A stretch of 64,000 nt of DNA from assembly GCA_001599715.1 (NCBI GenBank), contig BCHU01000009.1, positions 930,001 to 994,000 on the forward strand. Reading direction: 5' to 3'. The stretch is from Phaeotremella fagi. Lineage: Eukaryota; Basidiomycota; Tremellomycetes; Tremellales; Phaeotremellaceae. Under the pieces are notes generated by a model that did no database searches, had not been told where the DNA came from, and saw only the letters and a list, made by a program, of their open reading frames with translations. A program made the translations under genes and the position numbers. Position 1 is the stretch's first letter; the number at the start of each line of letters is the position of its first letter. Positions 35,901 through 49,715 of this stretch are shown here, piece by piece.

Positions 35901-37230
35901 CCTTTTACCAGGTTTTTTCTTGGTGAGTCAGGTTGATGGGTTTTGGCTAATTGAATCAGATGGACGATATAAGAAATCTATCAACATTTTTAATCCCCTC
36001 GGTACTAAAGGTAATCTCGCCAACGCTTTTGCTGAATTGATCAGCGCACTCTGGCAAGAGAGTTATACATTTTTATCACCAATTACGTTTAGAGTAGGTC
36101 TGCGATGGAAATATCCTCACTAACATGCAGAAATCTATCATCACTTTCGCCCAACAATTTTCTGGGACCGATCAACACGATTCCCAAGAATTCTTATCAT
36201 TCGTGTTAGACGGTTTACACGAAGATCTGAATCGAGTTCAACATAAACCACCTCCCGTTGAGATGACACCGGAAAGGGAAGCTGCGTTGGAAACTTTACC
36301 TCCTGAAGTTGCCAGTGAAAAAGAATGGAATATCTATAAAATGAGAAATGACAGTTTGATCGTTGATCTGTTCCAGGGTCAATATAGGAATAGATTGGAA
36401 TGTTTGACTTGTCATAAGGTAGGTTAATTGGTTGGGCTTAACTGATTGATAGACTTCGACAACTTATGACGCTTTCATGTACATGTCATTACCTGTTCCA
36501 GCTGGTCGATCGGGTGTTGTTTTACAAGAGCTCATTGATGAGTTTGTGAAGTCCGAAATCCTCCAGAATGAAGACGCTTGGTAGGTGACAACATTGAATT
36601 ACCCACTGACTCCCTCAGGAACTGTCCTCGTTGTAAAGTACCTAGAAGGGCAACTAAAACATTATCGATATCACGTTTACCTCCTGTACTTCTCATTCAA
36701 CTCAAACGATTCTCAACCAAGAACGGCGTCTTTTGGGATAAATCAGATACTCCAGTTGTGTTTCCCATCAATAAACTCGATTTGACTAGATATTTACCAC
36801 CGAGAAGAGCTACTGGGAATGAAGATCTGAGTGATCCGAGGACACAGATTGGACCTTATAAATACGATCTTTACGGTGTTAGTAACCACATGGGTACACT
36901 GAGTAGTGGTCATTGTGAGTAACAATGCTGCGTAACCGACATTCTGATCATCGACTGATTTTTAATGTTTGTTTAGACACGGCTTTTGTGAAATCATCGT
37001 TAGGTTGGTTTTACTGCGAAGACAGTAAAGTGACGCAAGCTAGGGAAGATCAGGTTTGCGTGAGTCACTCTTTAATATTCTCTTTAGGAGAGTTTATTGA
37101 CATGATTTTTTCGATCAGACTAAACCAGCTTATATCCTGTAAGTCGAATAAGTCTAAAATAAATGAAATTCTCGCTTACTTTGTTTATTTTTCCTTCTTT
37201 ATCAGGTTTTATAAGCGTGTTCAATCATGA
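32925..37230 (+). CDS. DOA4: Doa4/USP8-type ubiquitin-specific protease
   Basis: About 1,200 aa in more than ten exons; the TGA is at 37228-37230. The N-terminal about 125 aa are a helical MIT/USP8-dimerisation-like domain (PKEWFERCKNEADKALIAE; FMKRVKDF). A long Pro/Ser-rich linker follows, then a rhodanese-like domain (LLLDIRSEEEYQRGYV to PVLLTGGYDAWVEF). Its active-site loop reads FYDSHSLN without a cysteine, so it should be catalytically dead, as in Doa4 and USP8. The USP domain has the Cys box GLKNLGNTCYMNSTLQCL (split by an intron before the Cys, codon about 35859), DQHDSQEFLSF, zinc-type CLTCHK and CPRCKV pairs, and the His box HMGTLSSGHYTAF. Doa4 removes ubiquitin from endocytic cargo at ESCRT-III. 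A His-Gly microsatellite lies at 35062-35092. Confidence 0.92.
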
Positions 37231-38300
37231 TTTTTAGATCGTTGAGATGGACTGAGGAGATCGGATTGGTTTTTCCTGAATTCTCCATTATACACTTTTA
37301 GTTTGATGTTGACTGGAATTTTGTTGTGTTTTTCTCCCTCCTTCTTTCTATCTTTTTACCCCTCTTACCATAGCTATGTTGTACGTATTACCCACCGTTA
37401 TCAATCGATCCTATTTGGAGCTATCAAGTGAAGTGACTGCGATTGTAGTTTGCCTGCCATTAGTATGGTTGATATCGCTCCTTACAACGCCTTTCGCCTC
37501 TAATTAGCATCTACCATCTCAGGAACAGGGGTTTCAACTTCTTATCCTTGATTTCAACATTCTACCGACTTGTCCAGGAAATGGTTTTCATCAACAAATC
37601 ATCATAATCACTACTAATACTAGCTCTATTGACATGCGCTAATTCTTAGAGGTGACATCCTAATCTATACCCAAAGAATAAACAAATTTTGATCTCGACG
37701 CGTTCAAACTTTCTCTTTTTTTCCATCAACGGGGATTTTTATTTTTGACAGGTTACATTCCATTTCATCACATCAAAACGCCTTGACAACCAGCAGAGTC
37801 TTTTATTTAATTTTGTCATCATCATCACAAACATCTGTATCGTAATCCAGATTTGATCCGTCGATACCGTCTCGCTTGACCTCGTTACAGGTGAGTTAAC
37901 ATAATCGCTCAAACCTCTCCTCTTTCTCCCCTTTACTTGGATCAAAACAACTCGAAACAGGGTACATAGGTTCAAACATTCTAGATGATTCTTCCTACCC
38001 AGTCTGTTCGCACAGATCAACTTAGTACTTGAGTTAGTCTCTTTCACACGGATCAGACGATCACCTCAAAGGCAAGACGACGAGGACAGGACGAGGACGA
38101 GGAACACCCACTCCCCCTACCCCCCTTTACACAGAGAGGCACATTTACTGATTTTGGCTTTTGCTTTCAGGCTGATCGTATCAATTCATCTATTCCCAAG
38201 ACTTAAAGTACCTCGTGGTACGTCGCCACTCGTCTCTTCCTCTTTCCCATCTTTTCGTCGTCGATCACTTACTCACATCGATTCATGATAGCTATCAGAA
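37231..38300. other. Intergenic region before the Kelch/BTB gene
   Basis: About 1.07 kb without a supported gene. The second half is pyrimidine-rich (CCCCCTACCCCCC near 38112) and probably contains the leader of the next gene. A minus-strand open frame at 37739-38047 has no recognisable protein character. Confidence 0.5.
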
Positions 38301-41300
38301 ATGGATTCTTCAATCGCTCATCTAACTAGTTGGTCAGAAGGGACTAAAGGAGAAGTTCCACTTCCTCTTACTGTGTGTAACCTAGTCACTAGTACTGTTG
38401 TCATGATCATCACTGACGTCTTTCGCTTCAATCAGGGTCCGTCTCTTACCATCTCACCTCTCTCTCTACCTTTCCCACCTACAATCTTTCTTTTCGGAGG
38501 GAAACTAGTTCATTCCAGAAGACTAACCAATGATATCTGGGCTATGAATTTGATTTCTAAAACATGGGAGAAATTAGATGCTGGTCCTGGTCCGACGCCG
38601 AGATATTTTCATTCCATGGATATCTGTACGTTAACCCCTTTTTGAGTGTGATGTCGTCAACCATAGCTGACAACCTTTTTATAGGGGAGGATAAATTAGT
38701 ATGTTTCGGTGGAATGTCAGAATCAGATCCTCTTTGTGTTCATGACGACGTTTGGTTTTTCGATTGTAAAACTCGTAAATGGTTACCTCAATCTTCGCCA
38801 TCAAACGGTATTGGTCTAGGTATTTCAACTGGAAATTCTCAAACTCAAATTCAAGATCCCACTTTAATTCCACTCCCTAGATACGCTCATCTTAGTGCTA
38901 TCTCAAGAGGTAAACTCGTCATTTCAGGTGGTCAACATTCGGATAATACGTAAGTTCCTCAATTTGATCGGACGCTGATGGTTAGTTGGATTTACGAAAT
39001 CAACGTTTATGATTTGAAACAACAAATATGGGTTTCCAAAACTCAACAACCTGAAATGCAGGGTCTGCATTCTAAAGGCGCCTATAGAAGTGTTGCCGCT
39101 TCTTCAAAACAACGAGTCATCTCTTCTAAGGCTGGTTCAGCTAGTTATTCAATCGACGAAGATGGCGAAGGAGGTGATATCTGGTGCTACTCTAATTACG
39201 ATTTTGCCAAAGTGCGTCGTGAACTTGAAGTCATCGTTCCTTCAGATCTATCATCCGACACGAAACTTTCACCAAACTACTCTGCACCACCTGGATTCAC
39301 CGTTCGAGAACAGAGCGACCAAATGCATGGTTCATCACAACCTCCGGGTTTACGTTTCCCAACAGGTGGAATCGTTGGTAACCATTTCATCCTCTGTGGT
39401 CTTTATCTCGCGTCTTCATCTGCAGCTTTTTCAATTTGGGCACTGGACCTATCAACATTAGCTTGGAAACATCTTGAACCCAATGTACTTTCTTCTGGAA
39501 GTTGGAATCGAGCTGTTATTTGGCCAGAACGAGCTAAACTTCTGGTGTTCGGTAACAACCAATCGGATCTTGCTGCTGATTATGGTAGAAGAGCTGTTAA
39601 TCTTGACCATGTTGCTGTGATAGACCTCGAAACTTATGGCATATATCGACCGCCTGCTTTGGCAGTTCCGACCAAAGTTCAAGAAATGGGTTTATCGATG
39701 CTAGATGAAAAATTGGCATCTGATTTCGAGGTGGTTTGCGATGATGGTAGAAAGATCAAATGTTCTAAAAGAATCTTGATCGAACGATGGCCTTGGTTCG
39801 CTAGACAGGAACGTGAGGTGTCAGCTAGGGCTTCTGGTCTATTCAAAGACGCTCCAGCTCTTGATATCAATGACAGTCTTCTAGGGTCTTTTACCCCAGC
39901 TCGACTGACTCCGACTCAACTCAACGTACCGGAGTCTTTCCCAGTCTGTGTCGCTCTCGTACAATACTTTTATACTCTGTCTTTGTCTACACCACTTCAA
40001 AATCGGGCACCTGTCTTATCGGCTCTATTGTTCTTATCGAAACAATACAAGATTGAACGGTTACGGGATTTGGTCGTTCATGCCTTACATGAAAGACTGG
40101 ATCCAGCTATCGCTTCGGGAATATATGAAATTGCTACTTTAAGCGGTGAACAGGAGCTACAGGTTAGGGCTTTGAACATGATTCATGTAAGTTTTCAACG
40201 TTTTACGTTGGCTGACGACGACAGTCCGCTCGAGGAGGTGCACCTTCTAAGTCTCATCGTCAAGGTCCAGCGTCAAACTTGGCTAGTGACGGCTCTAATC
40301 AATCAGCTCCAACATCAGGTCCATCGACAGGATCAGCAGGCTTAAGTGGTAATCAACAACCATCGATGCCGACTCGGAATGGGTCTAGCGATCATGGTGC
40401 TCATCGCCAGGCTAATGCTGAACTTTACGGTCCTGATGGTGAAGACAGAGAACATATCGATCATCTTCTAGCGGCTCTCAGCGTTCTAGCTCATGACCAT
40501 AGTCTTGACCCAATTCCTGGACTACCCATCGAACGCCCTGATAGTCCTTTGGATCCAGATCGACCCGAACCCATGACCCCAGTTGAAATACCAAGTTACC
40601 AACGAAACCCGTTAACCCCTCCACAATATCTACCAATCCCTCCTAGTAGATTGGATTCGTTACCTAAGCCATCTAGTCCGACTACGTCAGATTTTTCGTC
40701 ATACCCAGCAACACCAAATTCTCATCGAGATTACGGAGAATTGCATACCCCCTCTTCATCGATCATGGATGGTAGATCGAATTCCAGTCATTCGTATTTC
40801 CCCAAACCACTAGAAACTTTACCAGAATTTCGACCTGTTGATCCTAAAACTGTTAATCGAACTTTCACATCTCGTCAACAGGAACTACCTATACCAGACA
40901 GGAAGCAATCTACTATATCAATGAACTCCACGTCATCTGATCTTAGTGCTCGTAGTATTCACCTTCGAATGATGTCCTCACAAACTGGATTAGCTCCACT
41001 TACACCCGATTCATCAAAATTCATTAGTGAAACAGCTAGTATAAGTTCAGGATCGACCGGAACGTCAAGTAGAAAATTAGATAAAAAGGAAAAGAAATTG
41101 TACGTCTTGATTAAACCTGGAAAATCTTTTACTGATATGCAGTACAGGATCGAAGCAGCTGAAAAAGCTAATAAAAAAGCTGAAGCTCAAGCCAAATTCG
41201 AAGCGCTACGTCGTGAACAGATTCAAAAAATCGCTAGGGACAGAGCTGAAGCTCAACGATTGGCTGAAATCACGGTTGCCAAAGCACCACCTAAACCTGC

Positions 41301-41400
41301 GGTCAAACCTGCTTCAAAAAGTAAATTCGGTAAATTCGGGCAGAAATTCGCAGATTCGGTTTTATTCCCGTCTGGTGAAAGCAACGGCTCCATGTTCTAG
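38301..41400 (+). CDS. Kelch-repeat plus BTB-like protein (Ral2-like architecture)
   Basis: Five exons (38301-38372, 38436-38625, 38685-38949, 38986-40186, 40225-41400) total 2904 nt, giving 967 aa. The first about 400 aa form Kelch-type blades (FLFGGKLVHSRRLTNDIWAM; LVCFGGMSESDPLCVHDDVW; LVISGGQHSDNTWIYEI). A BTB/POZ-like region follows at about 39700-40185 (DFEVVCDDGRKIKCSKRIL; LVQYFYTLSLS; LSKQYKIERLRDLVVHAL). The C-terminal 390 aa are Pro/Ser-rich and end in a charged Lys/Ala/Glu helix (AEKANKKAEAQAKFEALRRE). Fungal proteins of this order include fission-yeast Ral2, which works upstream of Ras in mating and morphology. The link to Ras is inference from architecture. The gene sits tail-to-tail with the Ser-repeat membrane protein, 241 nt between stops. 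Confidence 0.82.
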
Positions 41401-41641
41401 GTTGGTTGTGATGTGATGTGTTTTTCTTTGTTTTCTTTTGGGTTGTTTTGATGATCGTCTGAATGGAATTGGATTCGAAATGTATTATATATTAAATGAT
41501 GTTTTTGTTTATAACGATTTTGATGATTGTCTTGCTTTTCTAGATCTAATTTAGATTCTCGTTTCTAATTTTGAAATCTGTTTATGTTGATTATGCAATT
41601 GTTCTTTCTGGATATGTTTATAGATACAATACATCATCACT

Positions 41642-42756
41642 TTAACTGGTGTAATCGAAAATAACTAATAAAGCAATGGCAGCTACCAATAAAGGATAAA
41701 AGGCGTTTTCAAGATTTTGTAAAGAGGCAATACCAGCTGGAGGAGGTACTGGGGATACAGAGAATCAGTTATAAAGTAAAAAGAAGCAGAAAAGGAAATA
41801 AACACACGAGAAACTGGAATCGAAGGGACGACTGGATTAACGGGGACAACAGGGACGACGGGGGGTTGAGCTAAAAAAAGAAACAAAATTAAAATTATAT
41901 ACAGTAAGGATAAACGTATGCTGGAAGATAGTTGTAATATTGACAGAGAATGTTCATACCTGTATTAGCGGTGTTTACTTGAACTTGAAGACCTGGTCTT
42001 TGGTATTGAACGACACGTCTTGGAGGCTGGGCCGGGGGCGGTGGACGATATTGGACATCTAGTTCATATTTAGATTTGGTTGTGATAGGACAGTAGGTAA
42101 GACTTACATTGTTGAGGCACTGGATTCGGATTGGCATACCAGTTATATCCTGCTCCCATTGGACTTACGTATCCCCCACCACCCATTTGAGGTGTGTTCG
42201 CATTCGGAGGCTGAACATATTGAGGTTGAACATATTGAGGCTGTGATTGGACTCTAACCACGGGTCTAACCACCGGTAAAGAAATTGGTACTGGAGCAGG
42301 TGGAGCTTGAATAACAGGTTGTGAACACCATGGAATAGTGTTGGCGATATAACCATTACATCCTGGGGCACCGACGAAACTCGTTAAAGGCAGAGTCGGG
42401 AATGAAGACGTTATACCCAATGGACCTTGGAGGATTATCAGGACCAAACAGACGAAGAGGAAGAACGACATCCAAGCGTTTGGGGAGATGTAGGGTGTGG
42501 TGTTTGGGGATTTTGGGACTGGTGGGGAGGATGAAGACGAGGATGAGGAGGAGGGTTTGGAAGAGGATGAGGATGATGATGAGGATTTACTGGGATCGGA
42601 GGAGGAGGAGGAGGAAGCTCGTGGATCTTTGGAGGAGGAGGAAGAGGCTCGTGGATCTTTGGAGGATGAGGAAGAGGAAGCTCGTGGATCTTTGGAGGAG
42701 GAGGACGAGGAGGCTCGAGGATCTTTTGAGGAGGAGGATCGAGGATCGGACGACAT
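41642..42756 (-). CDS. Ser-repeat protein with two hydrophobic segments
   Basis: Four exons on the minus strand (42756-42108, 42058-41960, 41870-41808, 41748-41642) total 918 nt, giving 305 aa. The N-terminus consists of imperfect KDPRASSSSS repeats (five units, about 42590-42740) and then long Ser tracts. A strong transmembrane segment follows (MSFFLFVCLVLIILQGPLGI). The middle contains CNGYIANTIPWC, two cysteines that could pair, and then a Pro/Gln/Val-rich stretch with tandem QPQYVQ motifs. The short last exon adds a second hydrophobic helix (YPLLVAAIALLVIF) and ends DYTS. With one internal and one near-C-terminal helix it could span the membrane twice. I do not recognise the family. Without the later exons the frame ends soon after the repeats, hiding the second helix. 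Confidence 0.75.
42590..42740 (-). repeat. In-gene tandem repeat (about 30-nt units)
   Basis: The plus strand shows recurring GGAGGAGGA and GCTCGTGGATCTTT units, coding KDPRASSSSS on the minus strand. Units differ by whole codons (27-33 nt), so the tract probably varies in length between strains. Confidence 0.8.
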
Positions 42757-43329
42757 GGTGGTGTTGATTTCGGGGGTGTCGGTGGATTAATCTAATAGTT
42801 GGGATAATGAGGACGAAATGAAAGTAGATTTGAATCTCTATATAAGTAGACAGCTTGATTTAGATGTCGTTGTCGTTGAAGTGATATGGAAGTGACTTGA
42901 GATGGTTAAGTGTCTTGGGGTTGGGGGTTTATCGATTAAAAGGTTGATTATTATTATTGCTGGTACACTATTTAATCGAGTATTCCCTGAAATCAAAGAG
43001 ACATTTTGTAATGTAATTTATGGACCATACTTATCCTTTCACTCTTTGGAGGATATGAGATATCCTTTGATCATGTTATTGAAGGGATTGTCACGGTGAG
43101 ACTTCCAAGTTTGTCTTGTCGTCATCTGCCACGCTTCATCCGCCACTTACGGTATACTGTAAGTAACAGTATGGTGCAAAGCCTCAAGCTACTCTCACTC
43201 ACACGATCGCAGTTAATCCTTCGAGCTATACAATAACCAACATCATCACCTGACTCATCTTGAAAGAGTTCGACTTGGGTAGCGAAATCATACCTCCCTC
43301 ATGCTGAACCCAGTGATATTCGACCTACT
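42757..43329. other. Divergent promoter, Ser-repeat gene / coiled-coil gene
   Basis: 573 nt. It contains an exact 7-nt inverted repeat ATACTGT/ACAGTAT with a 5-nt spacer at 43154-43172. No gene is supported. Confidence 0.5.
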
Positions 43330-46024
43330 ATGACAACAGTCCCCATTCCAAATTTACCTCAAACTCATCCTCTAATTCAAGAACTCGTTTCACTTCGACA
43401 TCAACTCCATCAATTTCAACAGTCATCCCATCAAACTGCTATTCAACTTCAAGGGTCTAGACTTGAATTATCACTTGTGAAAGATGAGAATGATGTTTTG
43501 AGGAATTCTCTTGAAAGTCTTAAAAATGAAGTTGAGGTTCTTAGGTGAGACAAAATAGTTAACACAATTACACGAATGCTAAAATGAACAAAACAGGAAT
43601 ACACCAGAACCACCAATCCCACTCCCATCTTCCACGGCACTCTCAGAACTCTCATTAGCACATCGTAGATTATCGACGAAACTTGATTTAACAGAATCAC
43701 AACTTAGATCCGTTCAATTAGAACTATCAGTGTCGAAACAAGATGTCATCAGGTTAATGAAAGAGAAAGAGAACGCGCAATCTGTTATCAATGATTTGAG
43801 AAGGATTGAGGAGGATAGGGAGGAGGAGGTTGAATGGGAACGAGGGGAAAGGAGGAAAATGGAAGAACAGAAAAAATTGTGGTAGGTCCAGATCCTCCTC
43901 AGATTTTGGTGGGGTTGGGATATAGCTGATTGCAATAGCGAACTTGCTTTATCGGAGTATTCGAATTTAGTTCATTCACTTGATCCATCTGCTGTACCTC
44001 CGATTACACCTTCTAAAAATACCACGAATATATTGAATAACACACCGGAGCTTGATACGCTTACTTCCCTCTCTCAAACGGCAACCTCGACAACATTGTC
44101 CCCCTCAACATCCTCTGCAGAAACTATCTCAAATTTGCTTGTCGGTCAGAGAGGTGTTCAACGACTTTTTGAAGATTTCACTGCGACTTTGTCAACGAAA
44201 GAAAAGGAGATCCATCGATTGACAGCGAAAATTGAAGAACTAGAACAGAATATTTTGATTCTGCAGGAACAATTGAAAGATGAAACTGAACATAAAATCC
44301 AGGCTGAAGGTGATAGAGATCAGGTTTTACGTGATGATGCTAGCGCAGCTAAGGTTGTCGAAAGGTACATGTCGTTCTCACAAAAGAATGTCGAAACTCT
44401 ACATACACATTTGAATAACCTACGGAATCGATCTTCATCGACTCAAATTACTCTACGTGATGAGACTGTATCTCTCAAAAATCGATTACGGTCAGAGAGA
44501 GAACGATGTGAAAGGTTACGTGGGGCTATGGACGAGATGTCTGAAAGTTTGAATAGGGAGGCGTCGGGTAGGAGGAGGGAGGTGGCTTTGAGATTAAAGA
44601 TGATTGCGGATGAAGAAAAACGGGAGAGGAAAGTTGAGATTTGGTTGGATAAAGTTAGGTTGGCTAGGGAAGGTGTTGATGGAGCTGTACTAGAAGCCGA
44701 TGTGTTGGAGGGACTGGTGGATGACGGTATTGAAGCTTTGAATTTAAATCGAAATCTTTCCGACAAACTTGCGGGTTCATCGAAGAACAAACAAAATTCC
44801 TGGAGTCGAAATTTGTTTTTGAGTGTTAGAAAGAAACAAGCTGTGGTGACGGATTATAATGTCGAGGAATCGTCTGTTGCCAGGGTTTTACTTGCTGAGG
44901 ATTTGGTCACTGTTCTAGTTCAAGATTTACAGATTGAGACTGAACGTCGAATGGAACTTGAACGACAACGCGTGGAGTGGTTAGCCAAAGCTGCCGTTGA
45001 TGGAGTCAAGTTGGAACAGGAGGGGGAACAAGTTGTTTTTGATGCTGAGGTCGAGGATGGAGCCAATATCGACGAGGGATTGAAAGAGGATCAGGTGGAT
45101 GATAAACTGGAATTGGAATCGGAATCGGGATCCCCTCTTTTATCGGAATTGCAAGAATTGTTCAAACCTTTAGAAGAAAGATATCAACCGCTTCAAACCA
45201 AATTACACGATTTATCTTCATCCCTATCGAATCTGAAATCATCATTACCAAGTCTACCCCAACATCAAAACCCAGAACCAACTCCACCCTCACCAAACGA
45301 ATACAGAAAGAAACCGTCGTTCCTAACAATCCAAAAGAAATCTTCCAACCCGATTATCCACCCCTCACTCGATCCGACTTTATCAACGATCCTCGACGAG
45401 ATACACGAGGTGATTGAAGATGCACGTGTCGATCTGGAAATTGAAATGGCGGATGAAGAAAGATTTTATCGTGGATTCGAAGCTTTATTGGGTGTCGGTG
45501 GGAAGAACAAGGTCTCGGTGGTGCAGCGTAGTGGGGTTATCAAGGATTCAAAGGAATTCGTTGATTCTAGGATCAATTCTGTGGGGTATATCAAGTTGGT
45601 CGACAGAGTCGAGAATCTGGAATTCGATTTGACGCTGTTGAAAATGACTTTACATGAGGTCAAGAATAGTTCTGATAACGTTGGTGAAAATGAAAGTGAA
45701 GATGGCGATGATGACGAAAAAACTTTACTTAATGGTCATAACTACAACAAGAATAAAACGAAATTATCAATCTGGCAAACGATACCACTTAAAACCGTTC
45801 ATGTTCATTTACCGAAACCTGCTAGCTCACCATCATTGAATGACGGGAAGAAAAGGAATCCAACGACTAGTCTGTTATCTGTCGGCAGGAATTTTTCAAA
45901 TTCTGTCATCAACGCTCCGAGACGTGTTGGGGGTTTGACTGGTTTATATAAACGTGAAACTAATGGTCATGCTGGGGGTGATAGAATGAGAAATGATGAT
46001 GATGATAACGACGATGTGGAGTGA
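43330..46024 (+). CDS. Long coiled-coil protein, family not recognised
   Basis: Three exons (43330-43544, 43597-43881, 43939-46024) total 2586 nt, giving 861 aa. The predicted coiled coils are extensive: HPLIQELVSLRHQLHQFQQ, TKLDLTESQLRSVQLELSV, then KEKEIHRLTAKIEELEQNIL to ETVSLKNRLRSERERCERL, and further helices to about residue 430. The middle has ERRMELERQRVEWLAKAAVD. The C-terminal third is more mixed, with a Ser/Pro linker and helices (STILDEIHEVIEDARVDLEIEM; LEFDLTLLKMTLHEVK). It ends in a short acidic Asp-rich tail after a basic stretch. The layout suits a scaffold, tether or cytoskeletal linker. No membrane segment is seen. It faces SQT1 tail-to-tail with 76 nt between stops. Confidence 0.85.
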
Positions 46025-46100
46025 TTGAATATATCCTATCAAGAAAGAATAATTGCATACGTATACCAAACCCATGCAGATAACCTCTATCTCTAGTTTC

Positions 46101-47783
46101 TTAGACTTTCCAAATCAAACTGACACCCTCGTCACCACCACTGACTATGACTTGACCGATTTGACCTGGTTCAGTTGCTTCAGATGATGAACCAACTGTT
46201 ACTCCGTTCACCACACCGGCGTGACCTTTGTGTGTAGCTATCAGAGCACCTGTTCTGATATCCCAGGTTTTGAGGGTCGAATCTGCCGAAGCTGTTGTTA
46301 CCAAATGCAGAGCTGGGGCTGGATGTGGGAAAATCGAAGTTATAGGTTCCTAAGAGATTTGTCAATCTGGATTCTCCTGAGTTGTTGAAAACTTACATCG
46401 TGTTTCAACTCAGCACGAGCTCTACCTGTAGCGACATCCCAAACGAAACCTTTCCCATCAGTTCCACCACTAACTACAACGACACCCTTCCCACCACCAG
46501 CGCCGTTCAATAGATCAACGAAAATCAGCGCCTCGATACTTTCACCTTCTGCATGACCGTCCAATCGTGAAATCACATCTCCCTTGGTCAAATTTATTAA
46601 ACGAACTGAACCACCTGATGAACCGACCGCTGCGATTTGTCCGTTTGGCGCGACGGCCAAAGAAGTGATTCCGTGTAGTGATGGATCTAGATTTGGGGAA
46701 TTCGCTGAGATGAATATTGAGGATTTGAAGATTGGGGTGGAGGTTCGGATGTCCCATAGGATTAGGGAGGAGTCTAGGGAGGAGGTTAGGAGTTGTTTCC
46801 CGAGGGGTGGGGGGAAAATCCCGTTGGTGGTTGATAAGGTGTGGCCGGATAGGACTGTCATGGTTGCTCCGGATGGTACTGATTATTAGCGATAGTTTGG
46901 TATCGAGACTTACGTTGCCATAACCAAACACTTGAATTTTCACATCCGGCAGCAATAACGTTTCCTTTGGGATGCCATGTCATCCACTGATCGTTAGTGT
47001 TACTCTTCAAGGATTTAAGACGTACCGAAATTTCATCACCGGTATCAAGACTCGTCAAGAACTCCCACGTTTTCCAATCATCAACTGAATTCGTGTCCAT
47101 GCCTTTCCCTTTGACTCTTCTCCAAACTCTGACTTTACCGTCCATACCAGCTGTAGCTGCCATTTCACCGTCGAAACTGAATCCACTGGCTATAACGGAA
47201 TCTGTATGTCCGGTTAATGAGACTGATGGGAAGGTCTCTTGATTGAATGATGATGATGACGAAGATGAGGATGGGATTGGACAGTAGATGAAACCTAAAT
47301 CATCTTCTCCACCTGAAATCGCTAGTGGTGGATTTGGGAATGATGGATGTAGAGAGACGGTGAAGATGGAAGATTGATTTTTATGTAAAGCTGACGTAGA
47401 CATGTTAGTATTGGTAATCAATTGAAATATGTGGTAGACATACCACTGACACCCCAACTGTTATCATCTTCACGTTGTTGCTGTTGTAACATTGCTTGAT
47501 ACTCTTCCTCCTCCCCAGGTCCAGGTCCACCAATGACGATTTCACCATCAAATCGACTGTCGTCGTTATATTCTTCCTCGTTCATTGGCTGCATTTGGAA
47601 ACCTTCCCGTTCATCTTCGTTATCGTCCTCATCCATTGGATGATCGTCATCGTCGTCTTCGTGGACTTCGACGATATCTTCGTCATTGATGATAGCTACT
47701 TCATCTTCATGATGGTGATCATGATCATGATCTGGATCTGGATCTTGGTCGTGAGTATGGGTGTTACCTTGTGATTGTGACAT
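46101..47783 (-). CDS. SQT1: WD40 ribosome assembly protein Sqt1 (AAMP family)
   Basis: Minus-strand gene of about 470 aa in at least five exons, start at 47783. The N-terminal about 110 aa are strongly acidic and His-rich (DPDHDHDHHHEDE; EDDDDDHPMDEDDN). At least seven WD-type repeats follow, visible as LTGHTDSVIASGFSFDG, GKVRVWRRV, QWMTWHPKGNVIAAG, SSVWLWQ, LSGHTLSTTNGIFPP, SLILWDIRTS, SADSTLKTWDIRTG and GHAGVVNGV. The acidic head plus this repeat set is the AAMP/Sqt1 pattern. In yeast Sqt1 is the dedicated chaperone of ribosomal protein Rpl10 (uL16), capturing its basic N-terminus during synthesis. An AATCACGTGATT palindrome lies about 100 nt upstream of the start. Confidence 0.85.
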
Positions 47784-48259
47784 GGTTAGATTTCTGATAC
47801 AAGAATGAGAATATTAATGACAAGTGAAAAGTTGAGATGAGTAAGTAAGATGTCTTGAAATTGCTGATAAACCGACTTTTCTGAATCACGTGATTGAAGC
47901 TGTTGTTACTTGCCTTAAATTGACCCCCCATTTAGCTGCATATACCTTCTAGACCCCCTCACCCACCTTAAAGCTTGGCTTGGCTGATTTCTTTCTTTCT
48001 GTTCTTTTCTTCTTCTCTATATTCTTCAATTATTCATCTCATCTGTCCTCTATTTCACCTTTCACATCCTCCAACACGCTTGTCTAAAGTAATCCTCCCA
48101 TTGAAATCCAAATCCTCCGATCACACGACAACAATCACCTCGGAATATCAATCGTTCACTCTTTTGTTTCTTTGTTTAATATCATCATCGATCCTTTCCA
48201 ACTGTCAATCACTCCAACAAGCGTTCTCTACTTAAATCCATCTCATTGCTATACTCAAT
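47784..48259. other. Divergent promoter, SQT1 / UDP-glucose 4-epimerase
   Basis: 476 nt with the CACGTG palindrome near the SQT1 end and a pyrimidine-rich stretch (TTTCTTTCTGTTCTTTTC, about 47990-48010) before the epimerase gene. Confidence 0.55.
47884..47895. promoter_or_regulatory. AATCACGTGATT palindrome upstream of SQT1
   Basis: A perfect 12-nt palindrome centred on CACGTG, about 101 nt upstream of the SQT1 start. It is the longest of the CACGTG palindromes seen here. Confidence 0.6.

Positions 48260-49715
<1,456 letters not shown>

Noticed and set aside
42402..42790. Glu/Arg-rich plus-strand frames opposite the Ser-repeat gene
   Set aside because: They are the antisense of Ser repeats; the minus-strand gene has a transmembrane helix and consistent splice sites.
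43154..43172. Perfect 7-nt inverted repeat that could be a terminator or operator
   Set aside because: It lies in a promoter region of a eukaryotic genome; a 7-nt stem is expected by chance and no regulator is implied.
47496..47774. Hydrophobic plus-strand frame of 92 codons
   Set aside because: It is the antisense of the acidic, His-rich N-terminus of SQT1.
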